Part shown: positions 10,901 through 20,029 of the stretch, in pieces | Layout: each line of letters begins with the position of its first letter | How positions within the stretch are numbered: the stretch's first letter is position 1 | Assembly: GCA_905221605.1 (NCBI GenBank) | Contig: CAJNDS010002362.1 | Coordinates: 403,162 to 467,161 of the forward strand | Length of the DNA stretch: 64,000 nucleotides | Source of the DNA: Symbiodinium natans | Taxonomy: Eukaryota; Sar; Dinophyceae; Suessiales; Symbiodiniaceae | Direction of reading: 5' to 3' | The notes under the pieces: model-generated | What the model saw: the letters and a program-made list of their open reading frames with translations, nothing else | Told to the model about the DNA's origin: nothing | Database searches by the model: none | Made by a program: the position numbers and the translations under genes

Positions 10901-13900
10901 TCGATGTTGGGCCTTGGCGGAGGCAAGAGACCCCCCTTGATTCATCAACCCGGGTTTTGGGTGAAGGGTCCGCGAGGGTCCGACATTAAGTGATCAATAA
11001 GGAGAGCGCGTGATGCCCGAACTGATGCCCATTTTCATGGACACGCTTTCGGAAGGCTGCCAGCTTACAGCTGCAGTAGAGAGTAGGCGAAAGTGTACGG
11101 AGCCGCAGCCACCACATTTTTCTGGGAGGCGACACGCACGTGCGAGAAGGTGTGTGTCTTGGGCTGGCCGAACTCATCAATGCGACCACAAAGGAGTGCC
11201 ACACCATGTCAGGCTTTAGGTCAGGCACCAAGATCTTAAGTTGTCATCACGTTATCCTCTCATAGGAGTTGCTGACGACGTATTTGGAGCAGCTCATCCC
11301 TGCCATTCAGCAAGCACTTATTGACGACGATGAAGCCGTCAGGCTTCAAGCAAGTACCGTGCCTTGCAGGCAAGAGGCATGGCAAGAGGCATGGACGATC
11401 ATGGGTGCAACATCAGCCATCTATGTGCCTTCATGCCTTTTCACTATGACGCGTGCTGAGGTGGTGGCCTTGCTTCACAACGCAGTCGGGGCACGTGCAA
11501 CGAACGAGATTGTAGAGTGGCTGCTGGATCAGCTGATGCAGGAGGCTCTGGGTTACGAGCACAGTGGACAAACATCACGGCATAGCATGCGTGACATGGA
11601 GAGATCACGTCTGGCAACGATCTGCAAAACTTGCATCTGATCTCGCCATAGCAGTCATGTATGTAACCTCACGCAGAGCAGAGGAAAAAGACAGGAATCT
11701 CCATGCCACCATGCCTCCGCTCATTCATCAGACAGGTTGTTGAAGAAGGTGATCTTTTCGTGCTCGGCTTGGAGCAGCTCATGAAAAAGCAGCCAGGTGC
11801 AGCCTCCCCCAAAACTGATGGTCCATAGAGTCACTGATAAAGTCACTCTCTTCGTCGTGTAATGAGTGAAGCAACCGTGTCCGAGACAGGAGCCGTGAAA
11901 GACCTGGTCCTCGGTCGTTTGACCTCTCCTGGGGAAGACGGCTGGACCCGACTGCAGGCACCCCCATCTGCCCAGGGAGCCTGCGAAAGTACACATGCAC
12001 TGCATGCCCTGTCAGGTACAAGGGCTGGCGACTCTAGCTGTTGTACCTGACAGCCACACAGTCCATAGCTTCTCAGCTCCGAGCACTGTTTGTCTTTCAT
12101 TTCAGGCGTCATCTTGTGTGAGGTAGCAAGGTAGGGGTCGCCAAGTGTCATGCCACTGTCAACCTGTTGTTGTGCAAACATGCTGGCTGAGAACACCTTT
12201 CGGACGTAATGCCCGTTTTCATCGAAGTGGCAAGCCTGGATGCTCCTTCCTCTGCAAAGTGAGTCCAGCATCCTTGCTGGTGATCACCAGTCATCCGGTC
12301 ATATGTCTAGCCATTGAGCCGCTAAACCCTAAACCCTAAACCCGAAGCCCCTAGAGAGACAGAGGCCTCGGCCCGTCTTTTCTCGGGTGGTAGAGGTTCA
12401 GTCAAAGCAGACGGGGGGGGGCGCCTCGGCGCGGAGCCCTGCTCCATGCCCCAAAGAAATAAAGAGAGGCCTCATGCGCCAGAAGGAAGGAATCAGGAGA
12501 GAGAGAGAGAGAGAGACAGAGCGAGCCAAATGAGCAGCGGGGAATCGCTGGGAAACAGAGAGCCGAGGACGAGGATCAGCCCGAAATGCAAGAGATCGCG
12601 ATTGAGTCTGCAACACGGGTGATGGACGCAGTGAACCAAGATGGATTGACTTTGCTGATGACCGAGCTGCAGGGACCGATGCAGGAGATGCACTGAAAAC
12701 GGGTTCCCCTAGCTTGATCCTGCTTGCTCGGGCTTGCCATGCTTCACAGGTTCAACCAGTGACACAAGGTTCTTTCTTTGCCCTATCTTTGCCTACTGGC
12801 GGAAAAGGAAGCAGCCTGTATAGACTTATCCACTGTGCCGAGCAGTGTGCAGGACAAGAACAACGCCTCACACCGAAAAGTTGCAGCGCAGCTATTGCAA
12901 ACTTTCTTCGAGAACACTAGCTGCCTGACTGCAGGACAGGTAGTTTCACTTTTGTGTTTTTGGTTGCCTCTCTTTCGTTCCTGTATAAATCAAATGCTTC
13001 CGGCATTGACATGGACCTATCACTCCGTGAGAAATATCACTGTGAGCCTTGTTGGGGTTTGTATCGAAACGGTTCTGCTTGCAGCAAGCCTGCATGTGAA
13101 GACCCTGATAGATGGCGTGCGACAAACTGTGCAGAGTAGTCACAGAAGCCTTCATCGTGGGCTTGACAAATTTGGCAATCCACGGAGCCCATTGCCATGA
13201 TACAGTACAAGGTAGCCCTGCAACAAGCCCAAGCGGCATAGCGCGGGGATAGATAGTCGTAGTACTGGTACTTAGCTAAGCTGGCTTCACGGAAAGATTC
13301 TACTTCACAGTCCCCGAGAGAGGGTATGAAACAGGAGGCCACCACAAGGAATTTGTATCCGAAGGCCATCGGCGGCAGGGGCGTAGTGACGGGTGGTGCG
13401 ACAACGGGGTGTTGACCCTTGAGGCCCATGCCGTGACATCGAACTCAATGTCAATGTTGCAAGGCTTAGACGTGGTGTCCGTCCTGAGCCTCACGCTTCC
13501 AGCCGTTTTGCCATCTGCGCTGGCTGATGAAGATGACGAGGCAAGTTTCATTTCAATATTCCATACGTTTCAAAAAACTGCAAAATTCCAGGGAGCCTTC
13601 CAATTGACAACCCATGAACTGCGAGGCGCTGGCCACAGCTATGGCGGCACTGAATGCCATTACCAAGAAGTGCGCCTTCTCACGCAACCGAGCCATCACA
13701 ACATTGCTGAAAAGCGCTCTAGTGGAGGCCACTACCAGTGGCTGCTGACAAGCGCTTGAGTAAACTTAAACCCAAGCATATGCCACCAGTCCGAGGCAAG
13801 AAGGAGGAGCTTGCCCCTTACTTGAATGATGTGCGCTCAGCCGTCCTCAATCTCATCACGGACCACCAGACCAAGAAGGAAGATCCAAACATCTTCCTTC

Positions 13901-16318
13901 CAGGACGGTGACCTGCTCTGACTTAAGAGGTGTCTCGAATCTAGATGCAGCGGCTGAGGATGACTGTGTAGTATCGTGAGCATCGCCTGGCATGCAACAG
14001 ACTGCAGGCATGCTTGGTACTTCAGCAGTTCCTGACAGACGCACGCGCCCATCAAGCAATTGCACATGATGGTATGTTGCTGGCCTTGCATCGTACACAC
14101 ACACACACACGCACACACACTGACAGAGACAGAGGGAGTAAACGCATCCGAACGCTTGGAAGGGAAGCCATCAAATCCAGGTTTTGTTTGTTCCATTCCT
14201 TGCCGGGCCAGAGACATGCTCACAGGCGTTGCTTTACGGCGCCTGGCGCAGGCAGCCAGAAGGCCTGCGGCGCTGCCACGGTGTATTGGTGCAGCCCCGG
14301 CGGAACGGCTTCAATCAGACGTGGAGTGGCGAAGGTTCAGGTCAGCCATGGAGGCAGATTACCCCTGTCTTGGCAGCTTGCGAGCCGCCATGAGATCATG
14401 TGGCCTAGTGCAGCAAGTCTACCGGCGCGCCGTGCACGACATGTTGCAGAATGCCTTAGAAGTCGACGTCCTTGCACAGGCTGCAGTGTTCCGGGATGCT
14501 GGCCATGAAATCCCTGCAGAAGACTTGCTCTGTCTTATACCAACAGATCTGTTGTCTGGAGACCTTGCCGAGGAAATCGAGGCGATTGCGTCTGATGTCC
14601 GGGTTGCGCAGCAGAAGGCCGAGGCCAAGAGACAGCTTTTGATTCAGCAGGACAAGGTGGATAAGGCGGACAAGGCTGAGCAAACAGAGGCAGAAAAGCA
14701 GGAATCCAAGCGGAGGCGCCGTTTTTGCCGATCGACACACGACAAGACCCGGCAAGAGATGCACAGGCACTATGAGAAACCATGGTGATCAAGTGTTGGT
14801 GGCACTGGAGCACCTGTGAACGCCCTTGCTCGTGGAGCTGCACACCCTTGCAATCGTTGCCGCCATGTTGTTCCCTCTCCGAAGGGACGACGCCGGCATG
14901 CAGAGATTACAAAACATGACAGGTTCGCAACAGAGAAGCACAGCTTCCAGAGTCGAGAGCAGAAGCTGGCTGGTGCGCACAAGTGATCACAAGGCATCAC
15001 AAGGGTGTCTGCAGAGACTCGGCAGAACAGCTTCGCTTCTTCCAATGCCCTGTGTGGCGTGAGAGAAGCAACTAACTAATACTACGAAGACTGCAAACAA
15101 GAAAGCAGCGAGTCAGGGAACTGCAGCCGGACTCCTAATTGCGCCGAGCGAAAAAAGTCTCAAAAACTCAAAGGCCCCAAATCTTCCGAGCCGTGCATGT
15201 CGTTCACGTAGCTCGTCAAGCGCAGGACTTTGCGATCACAAGGGCTTGGAGCCACTCTACCCCATCTACCAGCATGGTCTCATGTATGGTACAGCTGAAG
15301 CTCGAGAGTTGGCAGCAAAAGGCCCCGCGCCTACTCGCGTAATCGCTTAACCTCAGGCTTTTTTGGTGTGACAAACTGTCACGAACTCAAGAATGCAGCC
15401 GTCAGGTCTTGGTGAACTCGTCAACCACACAACTGAGAAGGCGTTGGCGCCCCATGCTGTCAAGATCACAGGCCGGGTCGAGAGAGGGCTCGCCCCATGG
15501 GATCCGCTGACTCGGAAATCACAGGTCCTTTGATCCGCATTGTCGGTGATAAGTTCCCCGGAAACGTCAAGAAGGCGATTGTGGATACCTTACAAGCTCT
15601 CCTCATTCGAGGAGGCCCCGGGCACCGGAATGTTGTGACTTCCATGACTCGGCGTACTTGTCCTAAAGCACAAAGCAAAACTTGATGGAGCTGAAGTGGG
15701 CTTCAGAATCCGTCTTGGCAGGTGACACCCTGAAGCCTTTCTTGCCCCAGCTTCAGACGACCTATGTGAAGTGCCTTACAGATCCACCAAACTCCGAGGC
15801 AAGCTTCTCCGGCTTGCGTGAATTTGGAGTGTTCAGTCAAACCTGCAGATCTGCATCCTGAGTCGCCTCGGAAGTGCGGCAAGGGTTTGCAAGTGCACGA
15901 AATTGTCGGAGGATGTCGGAGGGGAGTCGTCCACATGGTAGAGGTAACTTAGGCATGGCAGGCAGTTCGCCGCAAAGCAGCGGAGTCCCTTGGGCTTCTG
16001 GCAAGGAGGCCTGCACGCTATAAATCCCAACGTTGCGTTCGGACTGGTGTTGCACGTAGACTTGTCTTCATGCATGTTACATCACACTGCCGCGTGTGCT
16101 TGCTAGCAGGGCTGCTCGTACCGAGCCGCTCATCAACGAGCAGCTTTGGCCAGAAGTCAAAATGCTTGCAGTAAGAGATACACGGAGCAATGGGTTGCGG
16201 CCGCTTCAAGTCTGCAAACGTAGGCCATGTTGCGCAGTTGAGCACAGCTAGGCTCAGCGCTTTCCCCGGAAACTCTGACCCTGCTGCGCGGGTTGCGCTC
16301 GTCGTCGCTTTGGGTGAG
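4407..16318 (+). CDS. GCN1: GCN1-like HEAT-repeat translational activator, multi-exon core
   Basis: GCN1 is a very long HEAT-repeat protein that sits on ribosomes and activates the eIF2-alpha kinase GCN2 when tRNAs are uncharged or ribosomes collide. The encoded segments appear here in the same order as in plant and human GCN1: LSKHL, RRGAAMGLG, LFDPYTVLSLP, WRTKLGSIELL, DAPSLSL, QPYLPLLLPQLK, NVERTGAAHGLSE, DWRVRHGAIQLMG, VWKAVVQNPPRTLKELLP, ITGPLIRIVGDKF, LKPFLPQLQTTYVKCL. The frame can be followed through 39 introns, each phase matching the next exon. Exons are 30-106 nt and introns 47-667 nt. Most donors are GC, not GT, and nearly all acceptors are AG|G. Two gaps (about 8.56-8.97 and 12.0-15.2 kb) are only partly resolved. 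It covers roughly the second half of a GCN1 protein; N- and C-terminal parts probably lie on either side. The family call is very secure. Confidence 0.93.
4974..5491 (+). CDS. GCN1: GCN1-like exons 4974-5005, 5066-5114, 5261-5290, 5429-5491
   Basis: These exons read VEETIPRLLAR, LLDKASTPSVQDAIVK, VMPPLMKANK and EQAAEALEQLLETAL. They follow the GCN1 order 'LIAALSTPSQQVQES ... LPPLVPAIK ... RLMQQLLESDKY'. The third exon is only 30 nt (ten codons). Donors are GC at 5006, 5115 and 5492 and GT at 5291. The intron 5492-5711 contains a CCCTAAA telomere-like run. Confidence 0.88.
5551..5587 (-). repeat. CCCTAAA telomere-like repeat inside a GCN1-like intron
   Basis: About five CCCTAAA units (one CCTTAAA variant) lie wholly inside the intron 5492-5711. 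The orientation is opposite to the copy at 2.3 kb. Confidence 0.9.
5712..6392 (+). CDS. GCN1: GCN1-like exons 5712-5757, 5813-5874, 5964-6030, 6107-6165, 6213-6254, 6342-6392
   Basis: The joined reading includes RRGAAMGLGATVKG, LSIQAMSQYQILKRIEDVAE, REGAVLCLEGLAVNLG, RLFDPYTVLSLPMLQRVGD, QQTVRKASQVAANAMMSQ and ISGPGVKQ. This is the conserved GCN1/eEF3-like block ('RKGAAYGLAGLVKG ... RREGALFAFE ... FEPYVVHVLP ... VMSNLSAHGVKL'). It is the region that in other GCN1 proteins resembles the HEAT part of eEF3 and contributes to ribosome binding. Donors are GC at 5758, 6031, 6166 and 6393 and GT at 5875 and 6255. The junction at 6166/6213 is the least certain, because several phase-0 choices exist. 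Confidence 0.92.
6481..7382 (+). CDS. GCN1: GCN1-like exons 6481-6515, 6619-6703, 6883-6927, 7006-7057, 7325-7382
   Basis: Joined peptides are VLKPLLAPIED, RWRTKLGSIELLASM, ERLGACLPQ, VVPALCNVINDEHAK, VKEAAREAFNKIANIIK and SPELRAIAPELISALTD. They match 'LPSLL..LEDKAWRTKQSSVQLLGAM ... CLPRVVPKLTEVLTDTHPKVQ ... IAPVLLDALTD' without insertion. The first exon can only be joined to the next through a GA donor (6516), giving I-E-D-R-W-R-T-K. Other donors are GC at 6704 and 6928 and GT at 7058 and 7383. The intron 6704-6882 contains a GGGCAA hexanucleotide microsatellite. Confidence 0.92.
6760..6812 (+). repeat. (GGGCAA)n hexanucleotide microsatellite
   Basis: About eight perfect GGGCAA units lie in the GCN1-like intron 6704-6882. 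Long reading frames that cross them (Ala-Arg or Gly-Lys repeats) are artefacts of the repeat. Confidence 0.95.
7475..8298 (+). CDS. GCN1: GCN1-like exons 7475-7559, 7677-7772, 7900-7979, 8058-8119, 8213-8298
   Basis: Reads YEHITRDVLDKLLGTSF, ATHVDAPSLSL, VCPVIQRALKERSAEMK, GAQIVGSMVMLIK, DPKDIQPYLPLLLPQLK, LTLVDPIPDV, RATSAKAFGILAQVLPED and NVERTGAAHGLSE. This is a near-colinear match to one of the best-conserved parts of GCN1. The donor at 7560 follows CTT and is GC. The donor after 7772 is either GA (7773, gives the exact family spacing) or GC three bases later. The donors at 8120 and 8299 are GC and that at 7980 is GT. Confidence 0.93.
8363..9196 (+). CDS. GCN1: GCN1-like exons 8363-8397, 8510-about 8556, 8966-9047, 9128-9196
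   Basis: Reads VLMAKGPERVQE, LLPDILFNASNKDQR, PYLEEVLTTLLDGMSDD, TASVRDTALK, AAQVIIRHFGSSHTALLL and PPLEE, matching 'VEKLEKLMPEIVATAS ... [32 protein letters not shown] ... LLLPQLEQG'. At least one exon carrying the 'HVRDGYIMMFNYLP' counterpart must lie between 8557 and 8965, but I could not place it. Donors at 8398, 9048 and 9197 are GC. Confidence 0.88.
9380..9800. other. A+T-rich insert in the largest GCN1-like intron
   Basis: The intron 9197-9863 is 667 nt, several times longer than its neighbours. Most of the extra length is A+T-rich and includes a (TA)n run at about 9648-9680. At its left side the word CCGTAAG recurs (9283-9412). No terminal repeats were found, and no protein was recognised. 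Confidence 0.5.
9864..10760 (+). CDS. GCN1: GCN1-like exons 9864-9930, 10260-10327, 10424-10529, 10682-10760
   Basis: Reads GVFVVDWRVRHGAIQLMG, QLLP, VEALPKEWRCHMLASLYIV, RSDE, NVMVKQACQQVWKAVVQN, PPRTLKELLPTLM, ANLASTNRERQRVAARCV and GDLVGKLG. The counterparts in human GCN1 are 'GLFDDLWRIR', 'VLAGLYMGRSD', 'ASLHVWKIVVSNTPRTLREILPTL' and 'DKRTIAARTLGDLVRKLG'. An exon for the weakly conserved acidic loop is expected between 9931 and 10259. All four donors (9931, 10328, 10530, 10761) are GC. Confidence 0.9.
11005..11796 (+). CDS. GCN1: GCN1-like exons 11005-11055, 11129-11193, 11266-about 11342, about 11455-11544, 11736-11796
   Basis: Reads RVMPELMPIFMDTLSEG, DTHVREGVCLGLAELINAT, TK, ELLTTYLEQLIPAIQQALI, VVALLHNAVGARATNEIVE, WLLDQLMQ and VVEEGDLFVLGLEQLMKK. 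They match 'ILPEIIPILEEGL', 'ERQGVCIGLSEIM', 'SESLVPTARKALCDP', 'LHSTIG..ALEDILPFLLKQL' and 'SEFALDGLKQVM'. Exon 11129-11193 must be spliced with a GA donor (11194) to keep phase. Between 11,266 and 11,640 the frame is open throughout, so the join between the third and fourth exons is uncertain. Other donors are GC at 11056 and 11545 and GT at 11797. Confidence 0.87.
11890..13906 (+). CDS. GCN1: GCN1-like exons, partly resolved stretch
   Basis: Recognisable pieces in order are: from 11890, GAVKDLVLGRLTSP (family 'VVLPYLVPKLTTP'); 12213-12274, VMPVFIEVASLDAPSSAK; about 12580-12665, SATRVMDAVNQDGLTLLM (family 'AAERVVLVIDEEGVETLLSEL'); 12853-12939, RKVAAQLLQTFFENT; about 13084-13135, LHVKTLIDGVRQTVQ; about 13485-13540, LTLPAVLPSALADEDDE; about 13632-13680, ALATAMAALNAITKK (human 'WDALNAITKK'); about 13797-13906, KKEELAPYLNDVRSAVLNL ending in LPG. 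Exact junctions were not fixed. A CCCTAAA run (12322-12344), a poly-G and a GA microsatellite sit in the intervening introns. Confidence 0.75.
12322..12344 (-). repeat. CCCTAAA telomere-like repeat
   Basis: Three CCCTAAA units lie between GCN1-like exons, in a probable intron. A poly-G run (12412-12421) and a GA microsatellite (about 12498-12515) follow. Confidence 0.85.
14095..14125 (+). repeat. (CA)n microsatellite upstream of the nested ORF
   Basis: About twelve CA units, interrupted by G, lie about 90 nt before the ATG at 14216. Confidence 0.9.
14216..14788 (+). CDS. Intron-free 190-aa ORF nested inside a GCN1-like intron
   Basis: The ATG at 14216 opens 190 codons ending in TGA. The first 30 residues are rich in Ala/Arg/Leu and lack acidic residues (MLTGVALRRLAQAARR), like a mitochondrial targeting peptide. 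The middle is helical and acidic (IPTDLLSGDLAEEIEAI). The end is a charged coiled coil with a repeated DKADKAEQTEAEKQ pattern followed by a run of basic residues. It does not resemble GCN1. The flanking GCN1 exons end near 13.9 kb and resume at 15243. An intronless gene in an intron-dense host gene suggests retroposition, but I saw no spliced-leader remnant or poly-A. I do not recognise the family. Confidence 0.5.
   Translation: MLTGVALRRLAQAARRPAALPRCIGAAPAERLQSDVEWRRFRSAMEADYPCLGSLRAAMRSCGLVQQVYRRAVHDMLQNALEVDVLAQAAVFRDAGHEIPAEDLLCLIPTDLLSGDLAEEIEAIASDVRVAQQKAEAKRQLLIQQDKVDKADKAEQTEAEKQESKRRRRFCRSTHDKTRQEMHRHYEKPW
15243..16318 (+). CDS. GCN1: GCN1-like exons 15243-15321, 15406-15471, 15525-15614, 15722-15798, 15962-16008, 16110-16148, 16252-16318
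   Basis: Reads GLEPLYPIYQHGLMYGTAE, ARELAAKGLGELVNHTTEK, ITGPLIRIVGDKFPGN, VKKAIVDTLQALLIRGGD, TLKPFLPQLQTTYVKCLTD, VRRKAAESLGLLARR, ARTEPLINEQL and GNSDPAARVALVVALGE. This is an almost gap-free match to plant GCN1 ('LKPLLPVFLQGLISGSAELREQAAIGLGELIE ... ITGPLIRIIGDRF ... ALKPFLPQLQTTFVKCLQD'). All seven donors (15322, 15472, 15615, 15799, 16009, 16149, 16319) are GC. The intron 15472-15524 is 53 nt and is bordered by the same octamer ATCACAGG at both ends. Confidence 0.93.
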
Positions 16319-16439
16319 GCGTCCTTCCTATGTTGGTGGCGTGTTGTCAGTCAGGGCACACGACGGGTTTTCTGACAGTTACCTTGAAAGCCAAGCCGGC
16401 CTGCAATGTCTGCCCTGCGATCATCCCAGCAAGAACTTG

Positions 16440-19000
16440 TCATATGTCATTCTGACAGGTGCTGCTCAATGTGAAGCAGAGCCCGAGCCAGGCTGTCCAG
16501 GCAGAGTAGCTGAAGACCTTTCCAAGCCTTTTCCTAGCTGTCAATGCTCCTTGCAGCTGCCACGCATTCCCTGAGCGTCAACAGTTACATGTTTGGTGAC
16601 TGAGCGCGTTCTGTTATGGGCATTGCCGGAGTTGATTGCCGGGCCTTTGTTTGCACGCATGCTGCATGTGGCCGCAGGAGAAGGCCTTGAATGCCGTCGT
16701 GTCACGTGGCTCGACTGCCGATGCTGCAGCTGACGAGCGACAGGTGCCAGTGTTGACTGGTAGAACTTAGTTGCATCGCTGCCTCGTTGGTGTAACTGTG
16801 GTCACGCTTGCTTGAAATCTGCAAGGCCTGCGGCTGGGCTCTCGGGATCTTGTTAAGGAGGCATATGCCAGCAGAACAAGCTCTGGAAGAATTCAATGAG
16901 AAGGCTGGTCAAAGGGGGCGGTTTCCCACGTTCATGTGTATGCAAACGTGAGAGTTCGCCGGAGAACCTGAGAAGGTATCGCCACTTGTCAACGAGAAAG
17001 GTCCGCAGCGAAGCTTCGCTGCATTCGCTTTGGCAGGCCCACGCGAGTTGTTGTTCCGCAATCAAATTGCTGCCTTTGTACCCCACGCGCAGGAATCTGT
17101 TGGGTACAGCAGCCGAATCTTGCAGAGCCCGCCGACGAAGCCCTCAAGAAGCCTGCGGAGACCTTGAAGCAAGAAGCTAAAGGAAGGGAAGCGGAGGGGA
17201 AGATGCCGATGCGAGGTCTCGAAATGTTTCGGCGTTTCAGACTGCCACGCTGAGGATGAGTTGGCAGTGTCCAGCCTGCCGCAATTCTTGAAGGACAAGG
17301 ATGCTGAGGCCCGTTCTTTCTCGGCCTAAGTCCTCGATGGGGACCATGGGCCCATGAACCACCCCCCCCCCCCAAACTGAAGCCCCAAGACTTTGGACGG
17401 TTGGCGCGTGCGAGAGCGCCGCAACTTTTGAACGCGAAGCCTCCAGATGTCCCTTTTGAGTCATCGACAACTGCTTGGCGACATGAGTTCACCATTGTAT
17501 GGGCATAGACGTGCACACACCCCGCGTAGTACGGCACATCGTCGGCACAAGAGCCAACATCGCCGTGCGCAAAAGAACCGGCCTCTCTGCCTCGTCTCAG
17601 TCCGTGAACTTGCAGTCTTCCCGAAGCTCAAACTTTGGAAAGTGGAATGAAGGTGTAGAATGACTTGTAGACCTAGTTTCAGTACGTCTGCATGTCTGAT
17701 TCCATTGTTCACGAAGTCCTTGCCGCATTTGTGAGCCCTTGCTCTACGGAGCATGCCCCCAGACTGAACTCTCAGAATCCAAGACTTTAAGAATCTCTAA
17801 GGGATTGCTCTTCGAATGCAGGTTCAGGCCGCAGGGCTGGCGCTGGCTGCCAGTTTAGCGAAGCTGCATGCACAGAACCTTCGCGGCAACGAGGTTTGAC
17901 GAAGAGTCTTTTGCAAGAAGTGTCACCGGCAGCAGAAGGTAGAGGAGCTCAAGGGGAATCATGTTGTCAACCGAGGAGCTCGGGAGCTTTGAGCTGGGAG
18001 CCACTGGCAGCAGCAGCCGAGCGCTTTGCTGTGTTGGTGGGGCCCGGTAGCTTGGCCAATCTTTGGCATATCTTGGCCAGATGGGAGGAGCATGGAGGAG
18101 CACTTAGGAGACGCTGGCATAGCTCACTTAGGTCGATTTCATCAAGAAATGTCAACGTGCACTGAGGCGATGCAGCTGTGCCTGGTCGGACACCGTTTCT
18201 GGCTGCGCGACACTTCCTTGCAGCCTGTACCCTCGAGGACGGGGCCCAGCACCCAGCACCCAAAACCAGATGTTGCCAGCCAGCATGTACGTCTAGCCAG
18301 GCCGCAGGAGTCAGCGTAAGCGCTGCAGCTGCGAAAGTGGCTGCAGCCGTGGCGCAGCGCAGTGCTGGCTGGGAGGACGCTGGGTGCGCCTGCATTTGCT
18401 TACGGTCGCAGATGCTGCAGCTGAAATGCAGCTTCAAGCAAGACATATTATGCATACAGCGTGCAGCACGCCTTGTGCATAGAACTTTCAGAGCCCATGT
18501 TGCTTCTGACAGGACACAGAGGATGGTGAACGTGCCGTGGCAGCTGCTTTAGCAACCGAAAGCCGCAACGAGGAGGGCTCCACACGACGTCTCCGGATGA
18601 AAGCACTGATTGAGTGCCATGTGACGGTCATGATTCTTCTGTACACCCTTGGACACCACTTTAGGCAACATGATTTAGCATGATTTCCCCAAGTTCTCAA
18701 GCTCTGGCATGCATGTCCCCGCCAAGCGAGGAGGGCACACAGGCGGCACTCGACAAGTTGGCAGGATGCCTCGATGCCAAGGTGCGCAATCTGGGAATTT
18801 GCCATGTGCCTAACCGAAATGTGCAGAGCCTGCTGCGCCGACATGCATCGTTGGCGTTCAACTAGCTTGCAACTCCTGGGAAGCTGCACCCCGCAACTCG
18901 TAGCGGAGGCAGCGCAGGCTTTGAAGACTTTCGGGGCATCACGGATACGACGCTTGGCGAAGTTGTCCGGCTTCTCGCCGGGCGATGTTGATGTATGATT
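16440..19000 (+). CDS. Probable C-terminal exons of the GCN1-like gene
   Basis: Helical open segments continue on the + strand: 16443-16485 (VLLNVKQSPSQAVQ), about 17110-17235 (EPADEALKKPAETLKQEAK), 17247-17308 (LAVSSLPQFLKDKDAE) joined by a GC donor at 17309 to 17822 onward (VQAAGLALAASLAKLHAQN), about 18512-18610 (EDGERAVAAALATESRNEE), 18722-18790 (EGTQAALDKLAGCLDAKVRN) and 18866-18990. The pair at 17247/17822 gives a HEAT-like 'D..E VQAAGLALAASLAK' turn like the last repeats of plant GCN1 ('DDSSEVRRRALSSLKAFAK'). The Lys/Glu-rich piece at 17.1-17.2 kb is not typical and may belong to something else. The stop codon was not located. Confidence 0.45.
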
Positions 19001-19139
19001 GGGCTCAGCCGTCAGACTCGTGATGACTGCAAGGAAGCCTGTCGTTCTTCACTGGCTGCAGCGATTTCCCATGGGACCTGTGATGAAGACGGGGCCGGCC
19101 TTTGAGCTCGAGCGTGCCGTGGATCATGTCTAGTCCTGA

Positions 19140-19619
19140 AGTATGAACCCTCAATTTTCTCTCAACGATCATGTTCTCGGGCAGCTCTCCGAAAGCTCGC
19201 CAGTCATGATGCACGGATCAATCGCGCCACTGGAAAGTCGACCTAGAAACAAGGCATGTGAAGACAGCGCCTCGTTTCTTTCATTTCAGCCTCTGGATAC
19301 GCGCAGCGAAGCGGATGCCAAAAAAGAAGCTAGTCAAGGCCGCTGTTCTCGGTTCTGCCGGCAGCTGAATGACCCAAGCCACAAAAGACACTCTGGAGCT
19401 TTGAAGCCACATGCTGACCATCGGTTACAGTGCCTGCATCAACTACAGGCTGCCCGGTTCTTGGCTGCGGTGGTGGATTGCGTGGTGGTGCACGCCTGCA
19501 CTGGGCTCCAGGATTTCCTTGGAAATTGGAAAGGGCTGCACCCCCTAATGTTTCCCAACTACAGAACCCCGGCTGAGAGTCGCCGCTTGATGACACTCCA
19601 TGCAGGATGTTCCTTCTGA
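19140..19619 (+). other. Unassigned 158-codon ORF
   Basis: An ATG at 19143 opens 158 codons. The composition is ordinary but no motif is seen, and the segment is not flanked by convincing splice sites. It may be chance in GC-rich DNA. The rest of 19.0-19.97 kb shows nothing I can assign. Confidence 0.15.
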
Positions 19620-19977
19620 GTTGGTCGCCAGCAGCTCAGACTGTCAGATGCCAACCATGGCTCACAAATGCCATGCGGTATATAGGCCACTGCTCAGCCG
19701 GGATGGGCTTGCATCATCTGCTGGGGAGTCAATAATTTCTTCAGACTAAACAGACTCAGGACGAGGACACGAAGCTGCCAGGAGAGTCGCAGCCTCAGTG
19801 GCAGGTGTTGTGTCGAAAATGTTGTGTTTGAGAGTGGGAGCTGGACCATTCACAAAACATAGGCACAATTCACACACCCACGAGTCAGCAAACAAAGCCG
19901 ATTCACAAAACAAGCTGACATGCTTGTTGGCTCTGCATTCGGGTTTGAATTCGTGTCTCGGTTTGGGTGGGTTAAGC

Positions 19978-20024
19978 GGGGGGGGGGGGGGGGGGGGGGC
20001 ATTTGCAAACACAATGCTCGTTAT
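19978..20024. repeat. Poly-G tract followed by the CATTTGCAAACACAATGCTC motif
   Basis: Twenty-two consecutive G residues are directly followed by ATTTGCAAACACAATGCTCG. The same homopolymer-plus-motif combination recurs several times at 62.1-62.5 kb, so this is a dispersed repeat family. Confidence 0.85.
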
Positions 20025-20029
20025 GTCGG

